Positions 46,101 to 56,219 of a stretch of 64,000 nucleotides of DNA are shown piece by piece (the first letter of the stretch is position 1; every line of letters starts with the position of its first letter). A model generated the notes under the pieces. The model saw only the letters and a program-made list of their open reading frames with translations. It did no database searches and was not told where the DNA came from. The DNA lies in contig VSDK01028718.1 of the NCBI GenBank assembly GCA_009767595.1, positions 704,983-768,982 on the forward strand, in the 5' to 3' direction. The translations under genes were made by a program, and so were the position numbers. Source of the DNA: Symbiodinium kawagutii. Its lineage: Eukaryota > Sar > Dinophyceae > Suessiales > Symbiodiniaceae.

Positions 46101-47828
46101 TGGATCACTTGCCCAGTTGAATATGATGCCATTTCCGATTTCTATGTGTACCATTGTGTACCAGGTGTACGGCCTGGAGGAGACTAGCTGATACTAGCTG
46201 GTGTGATTTGTTGCAAGACGCTCTTCACCGATGAACTTTCAGCGCTGAATCTCGCCCGGTTGAGTGGCAGATCAAGTTTTTGGTGACTGCACTTTTTGCC
46301 AATTGTCGTGATGGCTTCTTGACGGATCTTACCTCGCCATGGTGGTACCTACGAGCACCAGCGAGCTCGGTGCTGCACCAGACCGTTTGTTGCGTAGGGA
46401 AACCACCACTGACTTGGGGGCACCACCATTTATGGATAACGCATGATTGTTTATCTTTTCCCCCACGTTTTTACCAAGCAGATGGCAATAGGATTTCACA
46501 TCATGTCGTAGGTAGACCATCTAGATGTGGTGTGGATGTTTCAGGTCACGGTCACACTACTACTGCTGCTAATTCAACGGGATCAGACGTGTTGATTTTC
46601 AGGCAAGCCATGCCAATTCAATAATGGGAGCTCCGTAAAAGCAAGACGCTCGGCCGACGGTAGATCACAAGCTATTTCTCGTGAAATCGCGTGATGGTTT
46701 GTTAAGAGCTGGGTCTAATCGACATTGAGCTTGATGAACCATCACAAATAATCACCAATAGCATCTAATAGCCAGCTTATCAACGATTGACAACCATGAA
46801 CTAACCTTCAACTAATCATCAACTAACCATCAGCCAACCTTCAATCAACCATCAACTAACCTTCAACTAACCATCACGTATGTGGTCATAAGGTGTTCAT
46901 TCGAACCTGAGGCTGGCCGTCTCTTCATGGAAAGCTACAACGAGTGCGCCGCCTTTTTGACACGCAGGTTTGACTGATGTGTTCAAGGCAGCTTGGAACA
47001 GTTTTCAAACTCACTTGATACTTAAGTGTTATTGACCACTTTTGCCCTGATACACAGATACACAGGGTGACATCTCACTCATCAAAAACTACATTTCACC
47101 AATCTATACCAGAACAGTGCCGTGGGTAGGTGTGTGTGTGTGTGTCATGTTTGTATCCAGTTTCCTCGTCTCTTCCAGGATGCAAATGTTGTTTGATGCA
47201 ATTCCAGACTCAGTTTTGTGAGTTTACATACAGAGGATGTTTTCTGTACTCTCTGGATAATTCACCCATCGAATGGAAGTGATTTGTTCGGAATTACATT
47301 AGTTTAGATGTAGATGTTCAGGTTGTACTTATTTGGTAATGTGTCAAGACCATTGGCGGTTTTAACCAGGACCAACCATAGATCAACAGCTAGTACTGTA
47401 CCTGCCATCATCAACTATTGCCGTTGAAAGCCTTTCATGCCTCCAGGGTCCCAGACGCCGTACCTGGAACATAGAAGTGACGGTGAACGATCAACACATA
47501 GGGTGGGAATCTGTGTTTGGGGTTGTTCAAGCAACTAGACGTAGTGCTGATACACATCTTTCATGTACTCTAGCAGTGTATCTAACGTCCATCAATGGCG
47601 AGAAAACAAAGAACTAGCGATAACTAACCTCGTACTAGCTCCCCAAGAATTACCAGCCAACAGTGATCAGCCATCCATCCAACTGAGCGCACGCAAATTT
47701 GTAGTCATTTGGAGAAGATTTGCAAAAACCTTGGGCGTAGGAAAACGCGGTTGCCCGCAAGCCAGCTTGCGCACAATGGGCCCATGACGCTTGCGCAGGA
47801 TCTCGCATCACAATTGCCCGGCTTATGA
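35312..47828 (+). CDS. UBE2S: Ubiquitin-conjugating enzyme E2, UBE2S type, ten exons
   Basis: E2 enzymes carry ubiquitin on a cysteine and pass it to a substrate or E3; UBE2S extends Lys11 chains with the APC/C in animals. Exons 35312-35559, 35641-35686, 35965-36021, 36774-36820, 38628-38697, 39870-39952, 42590-42632, 46218-46253, 46912-46967 and 47705-47828 join in one continuous phase to a TGA. UBE2S/UBC22 landmarks come in order: [57 protein letters not shown] with the catalytic Cys, [28 protein letters not shown]. The usual HPNPE after the LL helix is missing, four extra residues precede KRDW, and a second Cys lies two after the catalytic one. The N-terminal extension is uncertain. The UBE2S subfamily is inferred; E2 membership is firm. 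Confidence 0.87.
35641..35686 (+). CDS. UBE2S: E2 gene exon 2
   Basis: It reads [15 protein letters not shown], in phase with the GTAAGT donor upstream and with exon 3 downstream. Acceptor AACAAG-G, donor TGAG/GCTCTT (GC type). Reading on gives a TGA at once, then another open stretch ([19 protein letters not shown]) of unclear status to about 35830. Confidence 0.6.
35965..36021 (+). CDS. UBE2S: E2 gene exon 3
   Basis: It reads [19 protein letters not shown], the end of E2 helix 1 and the first strand. Acceptor CCAAG-G, donor CTC/GTTGGA. The frame is open further upstream (LAARAPK), so the exon may start earlier. Confidence 0.8.
36774..36820 (+). CDS. UBE2S: E2 gene exon 4
   Basis: It reads [15 protein letters not shown] plus CC, the V-IEGP--TPY strand of UBE2S. 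Acceptor CCACCAG-G, donor TCC/GCAACA (GC type). Confidence 0.88.
37183..37300. mobile_element. MITE family A copy in E2 intron 4
   Basis: It runs from TGGTGGTTTCTCAGAATAGG to TTTTGAGAGACACCCA. Confidence 0.8.
37727..37832. mobile_element. MITE family A copy in E2 intron 4
   Basis: It runs from TCGGGGGTTCTTAAGATACG to TTTTGAGAAATCCCCA, with CCCCCCAAATCATGCC inside. Confidence 0.78.
38442..38565. mobile_element. MITE family B copy close to E2 exon 5
   Basis: It runs from CCTGGTGGTTTTAAATATTT to GTCGAAACCACCAACCAC and ends about 60 nt before the exon acceptor. Confidence 0.75.
38628..38697 (+). CDS. UBE2S: E2 gene exon 5
   Basis: One base completes Pro, then [20 protein letters not shown] and PRA, the E2 PY-GG-F--FP--PP core. 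Acceptor TCTGAG-G, donor GCG/GTGCCG. The ORF overlapping this exon continues into intron. Confidence 0.93.
39100..39400. repeat. Degenerate AAC/AGC triplet repeat
   Basis: AACAAC, ACAGC and ACAAC units dominate. The 114-codon ORF here is rich in Asn, Thr and Ser for that reason and is not supported as a gene. Confidence 0.75.
39870..39952 (+). CDS. UBE2S: E2 gene exon 6 with catalytic cysteine
   Basis: It reads [20 protein letters not shown] then RIDGYGK plus CG. TKIFHPN--NGDVC is the E2 active-site signature; the Cys in DVC is the predicted ubiquitin carrier. Acceptor CTCGAG-G. The donor kept is CG/GACCTG (GA type), which yields KRDW across the junction. Confidence 0.93.
40136..40412. repeat. 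GATA/GACA/GATG tetranucleotide microsatellite
   Basis: TAGA units give way to GACA (about 40185-40227) and then TGGA/TCGA mixtures. It lies in E2 intron 6. Confidence 0.96.
41034..41140. mobile_element. MITE family A copy in E2 intron 6
   Basis: It runs from GAAGTTTCTCAAAATGGGAT to TTTTGAGAAACATCCA. Confidence 0.78.
42240..42550. repeat. Degenerate pyrimidine-rich repeat
   Basis: Units resembling CCCCTTATCAAGCCTTATCA recur with drift up to just before E2 exon 7. Confidence 0.7.
42590..42632 (+). CDS. UBE2S: E2 gene exon 7
   Basis: One base completes Arg, then [14 protein letters not shown], the E2 DW-P--L-HVL helix after the active site. Acceptor CTCCAG-G, donor CAG/GCATGG (GC type). Confidence 0.88.
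44848..44949. mobile_element. MITE family B copy in E2 intron 7
   Basis: It runs from CTGGTTGGTAGTTTTTAATA to GGTTCAACCACCAACCAG. Confidence 0.82.
45057..45162. mobile_element. MITE family A copy in E2 intron 7
   Basis: It runs from TGGTGGTTCCTCAAGCCAGT to TTTTGAGAAACCACCA. Confidence 0.8.
45642..45967 (+). CDS. Hypothetical nested gene in E2 intron 7
   Basis: ATG at 45642 opens a highly charged frame ([20 protein letters not shown]), probably helical. Strong coding then continues in another frame from 45761 ([20 protein letters not shown], later [19 protein letters not shown]) to a TAG. A 41-nt intron 45720-45760 (GGAG/GCATTC to CTCAG-G) would join them into about 94 residues; a sequencing indel or decaying copy is the alternative. 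After the TAG the same frame is again coding-like ([20 protein letters not shown]) to a TGA near 46068. No family is recognised. Confidence 0.45.
46218..46253 (+). CDS. UBE2S: E2 gene exon 8 (36 nt)
   Basis: It reads [16 protein letters not shown] is the UBE2S motif after the LL helix, here shortened. Acceptor TTGCAAG followed by A, donor CTC/GCCCGG (GC type). Confidence 0.72.
46794..46876. repeat. Short minisatellite
   Basis: Tandem units close to CATCAACTAAC, with CTTCAACTAAC variants, end shortly before E2 exon 9. Confidence 0.88.
46912..46967 (+). CDS. UBE2S: E2 gene exon 9
   Basis: It reads [17 protein letters not shown] plus CGC AG region, matching UBE2S AGRLLLENYEEYAARARL. Acceptor CCTGAG-G, donor GCAG/GTTTGA. 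Confidence 0.85.
47705..47828 (+). CDS. UBE2S: E2 gene exon 10, terminal
   Basis: In phase after GTAG it reads [19 protein letters not shown], then [19 protein letters not shown] and GL before TGA. UBE2S proteins also have a basic C-terminal tail, but no residue-level match is visible. Another frame over the same bases ends at 47787, so the assignment rests on codon bias and phase. Confidence 0.55.
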
Positions 47829-49659
47829 CCACGCTGCCAAATCACACGTCATAAGTCCTACTTGAATCAGCAAAGCACAAGCTAGGGCGTAGAGTTAACG
47901 TTGCATGTTCCACCTCTTGAGCATTGCTGGTGTTTTAGGTCGAATTACATAGTGGATATAGTGGTGAATGGTGGTCAATATCGGTTTATGGTGGTCGAGC
48001 ACTGTGTCATCTTTATGAGTGTAAAGAAATTATTGACAATTATGGACCACTGACCACTACTTGTACCATTCACTATCACTTGATTCATGGACATTTCGCC
48101 AAAGGGACCACCACTTGATGATGGTCTCGGTGCAGTTGATGTTGTAGAGCAGCAATAGATCCCCTCTTCGATGGTAACCGCTCAATTCTTGAGCGATTTT
48201 TGCTGCTGCAAAATGGTGTCTCCGGATTTTTGCTGCTGCAAAATGAACTTTGGTTGATATGCTGCCAAGTTCAATGTTGATGAACTGAGAAAACAGGACC
48301 AAACAGTCTGGTGGCATTCAATGCCGGACCGGCCGTTTGTGACCATTTTTATCCCGGACAGTATCAACTTGTTTGACCATTGTTGAGGGTAAACTCCCAA
48401 TTTTTGGATGTGATTTGATAGCTTATAAGGAGCCCAAGCATATAAGGCTCTATCTTTCCGAACCTTGGCTAGACATGTTTGTCATCCTTTCTTTTCTGGA
48501 TCAATCCTGTGGACTATGACACTGCTGGACTATGACATTTCTCTTATTTGTTTGGCGGTATTTTTTCCCCATGAAATGGGCCGATGCACTACCGAAAGTA
48601 GATAGCCATAGCTCACTGCAGCTGTCAACCTGCTGGTTCAGACTGCGTATGGGTTCTGTAATCTCCGGTTTATTGGGGCTGATGCACCTTGAGGATGACC
48701 AAACTCTATCAACCCACAGGCTGTTTGCTAATGGTTTTGTCCCTTATCATGAGCCATCCCACACCATTCCGAAGTACCGCGCACCATCATCAGCGCTGAC
48801 CACAATGGACCCCGTCACTCGGGATGAACCATGCCATCGACATTCTAATGCATGCGGTTCTCCATTACTGACCAGTATCAACCAGTTTTAGCCATTATAT
48901 CTACTGTAACCATTATTAACGTGCTATGAACAGTGGTATGATTATTGTTTTGGAATGTTTAAGAAATTACCAAATAATCACAGTTGATCAATGACAAACT
49001 ACAATCTCTGTCGTTGATAAAGTTGCTAATCATACCCACAGTGTTTCAACCAGGGCATTGATGATTATTACTAAGCATAGATGATTGGAAAATAATTAGG
49101 CAATCAAACTGGTTCGACCATGCACATCAATAGTTATTATTCATAGATCATTTGGGTCATGATGGGTATCTCAAGGATTGTAGTCCCATGAACTCCATTC
49201 GTGCTGATCAACTGGCAGTAGGATTGCCAATGGGTACTTGCGGATTGGTGAATGTTAATCATGATCCTACTCGTAGCTAGTATTGGAGATACCTTTGTTG
49301 ACATTGGCCAGTCATGACCTATAACACAGTAGGATCTCCTGATCATCATTCAGTATTAGGAAATTGTCGTCAACTTGTGTCCATGACTCACGTGTCGTGG
49401 ATACGAGTGAAGCTGTGTCACGGATGCGGTGAAACTCTACCGGGGCAGCCGGGATATGCGGGGATTGCCCAACCCAAAAAAGATGGACACATTCGTATGT
49501 AGCCGGTCGTTCCCGAGGATCCCCAGTTCCCATTTCAGGAAACATCGTCACCGGAAAAACAAAAGGCCTTGGAGTCACAGCTCTCACCCATACAGTCGCT
49601 GATTGTCTTAAATGTGGTGCTTAAATCATCCTGGTTCAAGGATGAGCGCATTTGTCATT

Positions 49660-49763
49660 TGGGTGTTTCTCAAAATGGGGGTACCCCCCGAATCAGTCAG
49701 GAATAATGAATTTTAGTAAGAAATCCATCATTTTTGTTGGTTCCCTGTTTTGAGAAACCACCA
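49660..49763. mobile_element. MITE family A copy
   Basis: It runs from TGGGTGTTTCTCAAAATGGG to TTTTGAGAAACCACCA. Confidence 0.83.
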
Positions 49764-49907
49764 TTTATTGGCCGAAACAAACCCCAAGTACGGAGGCCTG
49801 TGACCGATTTGCTCCAAGGTTGGCTGCAGTTGATGTAGGTCCTTTCAGTGGATCTATGGTCATTAGCCTTGAAAGTTCATGAGCGGTTCACAAGCCTACT
49901 ATGGATA

Positions 49908-50010
49908 TGGGGGTTTCTCAAAAATGGGGAGCCCAAAAAATGGCCAGTTTATTCTATAAATGACTATTGATGGATGATTTGGGGGTACCCCTATTTTGAG
50001 AAACACCCAT
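49908..50010. mobile_element. MITE family A copy, near-perfect ends
   Basis: ATGGGGGTTTCTCAAAAATG mirrors TTTTGAGAAACACCCAT, with ATAT outside the left end and ATG outside the right. Confidence 0.85.
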
Positions 50011-50212
50011 ATGTAAAATTTATGGGTATGGTTCTTGAATCACACTTGAGTATGATACTGTAAGTGATCTACGGAAGCCCATGAATACTAGGTATCCCTC
50101 ATGCCTCTCAGAGCGGGTCTACTGCTTTTGATTGCACAGCCGCCTGGTCATTGTCACTCCAGGCCCCAAAATTATGAAGGATGAACCATTCAGATCCTCA
50201 GCCACTACCATA

Positions 50213-50310
50213 TGGCCGTTTCTCAAGATAGGGAAGCCTTCAAATCAACCATTGATCATCTAAAACAGGCTATGGCTGGGGATGATTTGGGGGTACCCCG
50301 AAACCTCCAT
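50213..50310. mobile_element. MITE family A copy, right end truncated
   Basis: The left end TGGCCGTTTCTCAAGATAGG is intact. The right end has lost the TTTTGAG part, leaving CCCCGAAACCTCCA. Confidence 0.7.
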
Positions 50311-51660
50311 TATGATCAACAACTAATCTTAATAACCTATATGATATAAGAGAAGATGAGGAAACTCGTCATACAGTGATGATAGCTACCACCACCAACC
50401 ACTACCTGTGAGTCCATGACTCATGACTCCACGTCTTGGCGTGAAAGGCACGTCAACAAGGAGTAGCATGGGAGTCCTGATGTGTGTTTTTGGGACTTAC
50501 CTTAACGAACCATAACGATGGTTTCATAGGTTAGTTATAGGTTTTAGGGGGTTGGAAAAGTTTTATAGGGGTCTATATAAGCTAAAGTTTCCCTAGCTGA
50601 CCATAAATGATTGTTTTATAGGGGTCTATAATGATGGTTTATAGGGGCTAGTCATAAATCAAAACACGGTTATGGGTTGATAGTAACCAGCCAATAATGA
50701 GGGATCATCATTAACCATTTCATAGGGAAAACGATGGAAGGAGACCAGGAATACAGGGTTTTGACCCACTGCCAACTCACCATGTTTATATAAAGCTAAG
50801 TACCTTAACTAAGATTACTCACCATGTTTTGATGGTCAATCAGCCATAGATGATGGATTTTTTCCATTTCCAGGTTGTTTCCCAGAGTGTAACCGCCATC
50901 AGACCAAGTGCTGAACCAACATACTAGACACTAAAGTATAAACATGATTGGCAGTAATTATGAGTCTACCTTGCTCTCAGCCTTCTGGACAAAAATTCAA
51001 CATGATCGTTCATATTCATTGTTGTTGTGTTTTTGATTGAATGAACTGCTAATCATTATACAAGAATGATATTAGATAAAAACATGATGATATGATTGAT
51101 ACAATGAAATTCAAATAGTCAATTGTTACCACATGAGTTACGTACTTAGTGAATCATCAAGTACAGGACATCTTCAACCATTACTGATCAAGGTAGTTTT
51201 GTTTTTGTTGGTCGATAAAGACTGCTTGGTGTTTCAAACCCCATGACACTGCTGGGAGACGGACTCCATGTAACAACTTGCTGGTATGCCACGCTTGCAA
51301 TGGGACCCAACCTCCGGCAGTCTCTGCCCAGCCATGTCATCAACACTGATGTTTGTCCGAAGTCGTCCGAGGCACAGAGACACAACATGCCGAGACACTT
51401 ATGGGGCTAGGTGCATCAGGCCAGGTATCTTTCGGTGAGTTTGATTGAGAAATTAATGGCTGCATAGTTGTGTTGGTTCATATAGTGCTTCAGGTGCACA
51501 AATACAATGCAACCCAGTAAGTTTGTATTTAAGAAGCACTCGTTGCTTGATCTTTTTCGAGCAAGCCATGTGTTGCAAACTGAAGTCCTCACAGGAAGAT
51601 TTCCATGGCAACGCGACATTCCCAAACTGAAAAAATCCGGCCGCGGCCGCGGACTCGGGT

Positions 51661-51870
51661 TTGCCAAAAGCATTCACGGCGAAACAGTCTGGAGGCAAAA
51701 CAGCGAACATGAGAATTGACCTCGCCATGGTGCACCCCCCAACCAATTGGTGGTTCCCTTACGGGGCCATGGCTCCGTGCCCCCATTTCTGCAAGCTCCT
51801 CTGGAGGTACTACAGTCATGCGGCGCGGGCACCCAGTATGACTAGGCGCCATCCGTTTGATAAAGATTAG
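51661..51870 (+). CDS. Hypothetical terminal exon
   Basis: Strong codon bias to a TAG: KAFTAKQSGGKTANMRIDLA, MVHPPTNWWFPYGAMAPCP and KLLWRYYSHAARAPSMTRR. A possible acceptor is CAAAAG at 51665-51670. Upstream, another frame (WQRDIPKLKKSGRGRGLGFA) is also coding-like. No family is recognised. Confidence 0.45.
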   Translation: MPKAFTAKQSGGKTANMRIDLAMVHPPTNWWFPYGAMAPCPHFCKLLWRYYSHAARAPSMTRRHPFDKD

Positions 51871-51887
51871 TTGGGAATGGTTCAATA

Positions 51888-52516
51888 ATGGTCGAATGGT
51901 TTGTTAACATCGCAAGGGTCAGTCAAGGCCAGCACGGGACGGCTAACTGTGATCGGGCAATAGACTTCTGTAACGGCGTGGGTTTTTCCAGAACTTCATC
52001 TGAAATGACGATCATCGCACAACCATCACACAACCAACCCAGGTTCACACGATCAGCTGTTCCAATCGATGATAGCGATGATGAGTCGGGCCCCAACTGG
52101 CGAGCGCCTGCGGCGCCGAAACCGAAACCGATGCCGAGAATGAATCGCAAAGGGGGCAAAATGGAAGGAAAACCGGGGACTGGCGGGTGCAAAGGAAAGC
52201 TTGGCAAAGGTTGGGCAATTGCGGGCCTAACGGCCCGCGCTTGGCGCCAGTGCCTTTCACCATGCTGATCTATGCATTACTTCTCAATAAGCAGACTATA
52301 AATACTACAAATATCTACCGCTGTACAATTCTAAATGAGCAAATTCGAATAACTTCCAATAACTTCGATACATCTTACCTTGACACATAGGTGTCCAAAG
52401 CCGTGCTCCGTACTCAATGGTTGTTCCACAGATTCCTCGCCTGTTTCATTTTCATGCCAAGCAATCGCTTGGTGGCGGCGCAGCCTCTCTTCGAAGATGC
52501 TGACAGCCCAATCTGA
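51888..52516 (+). CDS. Hypothetical two-exon gene, about 150 residues
   Basis: Exon 51888-52214 starts with ATG (MVEWFVNIARVSQGQHGT), continues SAVPIDDSDDESGPNWRAP and APKPKPMPRMNRKGGKMEGK, and ends TGG/GCAATT (GC donor). Exon 52391-52516 follows ATAG-G in phase: VSKAVLRTQWLFHRFLACF, then NRLVAAQPLFEDADSPI and TGA. An acidic patch, a Pro/Lys-rich basic linker and a hydrophobic helix follow one another. Without splicing the first frame would stop at 52266-52268. No family is recognised. Confidence 0.5.
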
Positions 52517-53292
52517 CACCATTTGTCCCGGGTGGGCAGCGAATCTTCAGTTCCCGCAGGGCATGGCAAACAACCAATGAACGACAATCAAGAAAAAACA
52601 GCACGGATGGACGGAGCCTCTTATTATGGCAGTTTTGTAAGGCCTACAGAAACATCTTGACAGGTTGATTCGGAAATGTGATTTGATGTGTCACCACCAC
52701 TAACCCTCAAAGCAAACATGTGTTCCTTTGTTTGCATCGTTCTTAAACATTTTTGCGTCCACCCTAAACCTTTGTGGCACACTTTGGGTACTGATCAACA
52801 AATCACTAGTGTTGGTAGGTGTCCTCAGACATTATTCTCCAGTTTGAGCACACTTCCATGTTCAAACTCCTTGCTAACCATCATTCAGTATCAAACACCA
52901 CCGATCATTTTTGAACATCGTAGTTTCACTGTTGTTCCCTCTACTTTCATTGGTTACTTTGAACCACCGTCGGCCACCATGACTATTCAAATTTGTCAGC
53001 GCATTTGCTAACAACCATTTACCATTGAACATGTGCAATCATTGCCAACCACAATTGGTTTCCAAGAACCATCATCGAACATCATGGACATTTATCAACC
53101 ACCATTGGTCACCAATGATTGTCCAACATGATTTCTTATCGTTTCCTATCTTTCTGCACCATTTGCGGCCATCAAAGATCATCAAACATTACCAAACCTT
53201 AAGCCATGTTTATGGCATTCACCAATGTTTATCTTCATCATCCATGATGAATCACCATCGCCCATCATCAACCACCATGAATGTGAACCCAA

Positions 53293-53397
53293 GATTAATA
53301 AAACCCCTGGTTGATTAATTGGGGAAATTACCATTCTAAAGGGAAACCTATGTTTTTAGCGGATACCCCCTATTAATCAACCAGGGGTTTATTAATC
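53293..53397. mobile_element. MITE-like inverted-repeat element, third family
   Basis: About 26 nt beginning GATTAATAAAACCCCTGG pair with an inverted copy ending GGGGTTTATTAATC. Parts of similar sequence occur near 21170-21260 and 23640-23700. Confidence 0.75.
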
Positions 53398-53404
53398 CTG
53401 GGTT

Positions 53405-53570
53405 AACATCAACCACCACAAAACCACCATTTAACCACCACTAAACCACCCTTAAACCACACACTTAACACACACTAAACCATCATTAACCACCATTAAC
53501 CACCACTAAAAAACCACTAAACCACCCTTAAACCACACATTAAACCATCACCAGCCACCACCGGTCACCT
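53405..53570. repeat. Degenerate ACCACTAAACC repeat
   Basis: Short units such as AACCACCACTAA and CACACATTAAA recur up to the exon that starts at 53579. Confidence 0.75.
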
Positions 53571-53578
53571 GCTCCAAG

Positions 53579-54564
53579 GCCATGATGAACCGCGTCCACG
53601 CGGCGCGGCGTCCTGCGCCCACGCTGTTGGAGGGACCCGGGCCGGGACCCAACGACAACAACGAGGAGCACCGCCGCGGTCCCTGCGGATCCCTGCGTTG
53701 CAAACTGGTTATGGTTCGTTAGTTGGGAGGAATGGGGTAGGTTGAGTTGTGTTAGTTGAGTGGTGTGAGTGGATTGGGTGGGGTGGAACTTCGTTGGTTT
53801 GTTGGCTGTGCGGGGTTAGTTTTGATTTTGTTTAATTTTCATGATGGTGAGTCTATTGATTGTCATGACTGTAATGCATTGTGACCGGAAGGTATCGGAA
53901 CTGCCGTTCTATACATTGAAATGTCAACACATTTTTAACCAGTGATGAAACTGACGTGGATAGCCATCTGATGTATTCGGTGATGTTTACTGATGGTTTA
54001 TCATGCCTCATGGTGAATTCATGATGTTGAAAACGGTCAAATCACGATCATCATGATCGTTCATGATGGACGGTGCTGCTGAATGGTTGATCAATGATGG
54101 TTTGATGATGGACGATCATGGTCGATCACTACTCAATGATCCAATCATCAATCACTATTCATATCGACTGTTTGTTTGCTCAACCATTGATCAGTGGATC
54201 AACAACTCTTGATATTGGCCGTTAAAAAGTGATGGTTCACCCCAATTGTTATTGAATATGATTTATAACAGGTGACATTTCACCCAATTGATAGTCACAG
54301 GTGATATTCACCCAATTAATATGTTCAACCCAGTTCATTGAATATCATTAATGTTTAATTGTTTTTGAATATCATCAATAATTTTGAACAATCTCATTAA
54401 CAACTGGTGATATATCACCCCAATGGTTCACCCCAATGCCTTGGTTGATCCCTGTTGTGCAGGACGTGGACTTGGCCAAGAAGAAGGCGCTGAAACAGGC
54501 GGAGTCGAGATGGCCGGCTGGGGCTGGGGGCCGATGGCGAAGATGGATGGCTAGGGATGGCTAG
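53579..54564 (+). CDS. Hypothetical two-exon gene
   Basis: Exon 53579-53707 is GC-rich, contains ATG at 53582 and reads MMNRVHAARRPAPTLLEGP, PGPNDNNEEHRRGPCGSLRC, ending CTG/GTTATG. Exon 54463-54564 follows GTGCAG-G in phase: DVDLAKKKALKQAESRWPAG, then RWRRWMARDG and TAG. A basic product of about 75 residues if the ATG is the start. No family is recognised. Confidence 0.45.
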
Positions 54565-55154
54565 GGCTAGGGATTGACAGGTGAATGGTTGGTGGGTTGA
54601 TGGAATGGTGGATTGATTGACAATTAGATTAGCCATAACTTAATTGATAGGTGAGTTATTGATAGGTTAACTTTACAATTATTGTTAGGTGAGTTATTGA
54701 CCAATGATGGTTCATAAGATTAATAGGTTGGCTATTGGTGGTGACATGTAGGTAGTGCTTGCTGGATATGACCAATGAACTACTACTAGGATTGATGGAA
54801 ATAGGGTGCAACTATGCTCAAGGTTGGTCAGCTGATTGGTAAGCTGATCATGGGGGTAAAAGCTACCTGGGATATATGGATGTAATGAATATTTCTCCTC
54901 TAAGTGAGGTTCAATTGCCGTGTTTGGAAAAGGGGAAGCAATTTTAAAATACCGGAAGGCTTCAACCACATGGTGATCATTGTTGTGTAACTATCATCAG
55001 TTAGCCATCCTTGCTTTCATAACTAGGGATATTCCCATCAACAATGGGGAAGAATGGGACAAGAATCATCGGCAGGTCTGTGGACAATGATTGATTTCGG
55101 TTGATCCATTAGTTTGCTGCGTTTCATAGTCGAGAATGGCCCAGGCAACAATAA

Positions 55155-55244
55155 CTGGTTGGTGGTTTCAAACTTTTTTTGTTTTTCGTATTGATTATTA
55201 ACAAATGGTTGGTTGACTACATAGGTGTTGAATCTACCAACCAG
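55155..55244. mobile_element. MITE family B copy, short
   Basis: It runs from CTGGTTGGTGGTTTCAAACT to GTTGAATCTACCAACCAG, with core AACAAATGGTTGGTTGACTA. Confidence 0.83.
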
Positions 55245-56081
55245 ATAAGGGTTGCATTTATTGGTTTATTGGCTTTTGGGGCAAGAGCTTGTGATCGCCA
55301 CGGCTTGCATGGTTGGCATTGGTCAAGCAGGAGCTGCATAGCCATCAGTCATCAATCATAAACTCGCTTACCCAACGATAAATCGGTGGATCACTGGTTT
55401 AAGCAGAAGATTTCGATCTTTAGATATTAACTATTAATCATCAAAACAGCTAACAACGAATTCGAAACCCGGATTAGATCTTTGTATAAACCATATTAGA
55501 TTTTTAACCATTAGAACTAGAACCAATGAGTCTATTAGCTAACAATGATTTTTAGTGAACTGGTAGCTATTCTACGATGATCCATGGCAAGTCTAACGAT
55601 GTCTATACAGCACCAAGGACAGAACATCAGCATCTCAGTCGCTTTTATGGTACCATTAGCCAGCTGAATTCATCGACCATCATCCTGCAGCATGACCCTG
55701 AACCAGAAACCATTGTCAATCATTAATCGCGGTTAACGACTCATTGATCATCACAAACCATGGCGAACGGCTCGTTGCTAATCATGCTTAGTCATGGAGA
55801 ATCATCGCTAATTATGGTTAATCGTCCTGAATCTTCACAACTAATTACGAAAACCGGCAGTACTAATCATGGCTTGTCATCACCATTCAGAGTGCTAACC
55901 ATCATAAATGGTTCTTAACTAGTAGCCATACTCATAAATCATATCCGGTCATCAACCAACATGAAACCTGGTTAATTGTTGCTGTGGCGCTTCCAATGAC
56001 ACTAAAAACTAATCATGGTTAATAGTACTAGCCACCAATTACGCTGACAACGATTACCAACCACAAACTACAGATCACCAG

Positions 56082-56152
56082 TCATTTACCACCAATCATT
56101 TACCACCAATCATTTACCACCAATCATTTACCACCAATCATTTACCACCATT
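56082..56152. repeat. Minisatellite, five near-identical 15-bp units
   Basis: Five tandem copies of TCATTTACCACCAA with almost no divergence, so recently expanded. Confidence 0.95.
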
Positions 56153-56219
56153 GTTTTTACCACTAGTTACTAAACACTAATTACTAAACTGATTATCAAC
56201 CACCAATCATGGTTAACAG

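Larger units (their letters stand above)
47829..51253. other. Mostly noncoding stretch with several MITEs
   Basis: Family A copies lie at 49660-49763, 49908-50010 and 50213-50310. GATTTTTGCTGCTGCAAAAT is directly repeated near 48196 and 48224. Coding-like patches at about 48780-48850, 49330-49570 (better on the minus strand, FHRIRDTASLVSTTRESW) and 50111-50161 (STAFDCTAAWSLSLQ) are not resolved into genes. Confidence 0.4.
54565..56219. other. Noncoding stretch
   Basis: It contains a family B MITE at 55155-55244, a perfect 15-bp minisatellite at 56082-56152 and many ATCATGGTTAAT variants. A weak coding-like patch near 55275-55345 is not called. Confidence 0.45.

Noticed and set aside
48780-48850. 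Segment reading WTPSLGMNHAIDILMHAVL as a second E2 exon
   Set aside because: It resembles the DW-PSLG-HVL helix of E2s, but the E2 gene already has that exon at 42590 and a stop at 47828. Other frames are open and no splice phase fits.
53579-53707. LLEGPGPGPNDNNEE as the missing LL-PNP part of the E2
   Set aside because: It lies after the E2 stop codon and its phase would create a stop when joined to exon 7.
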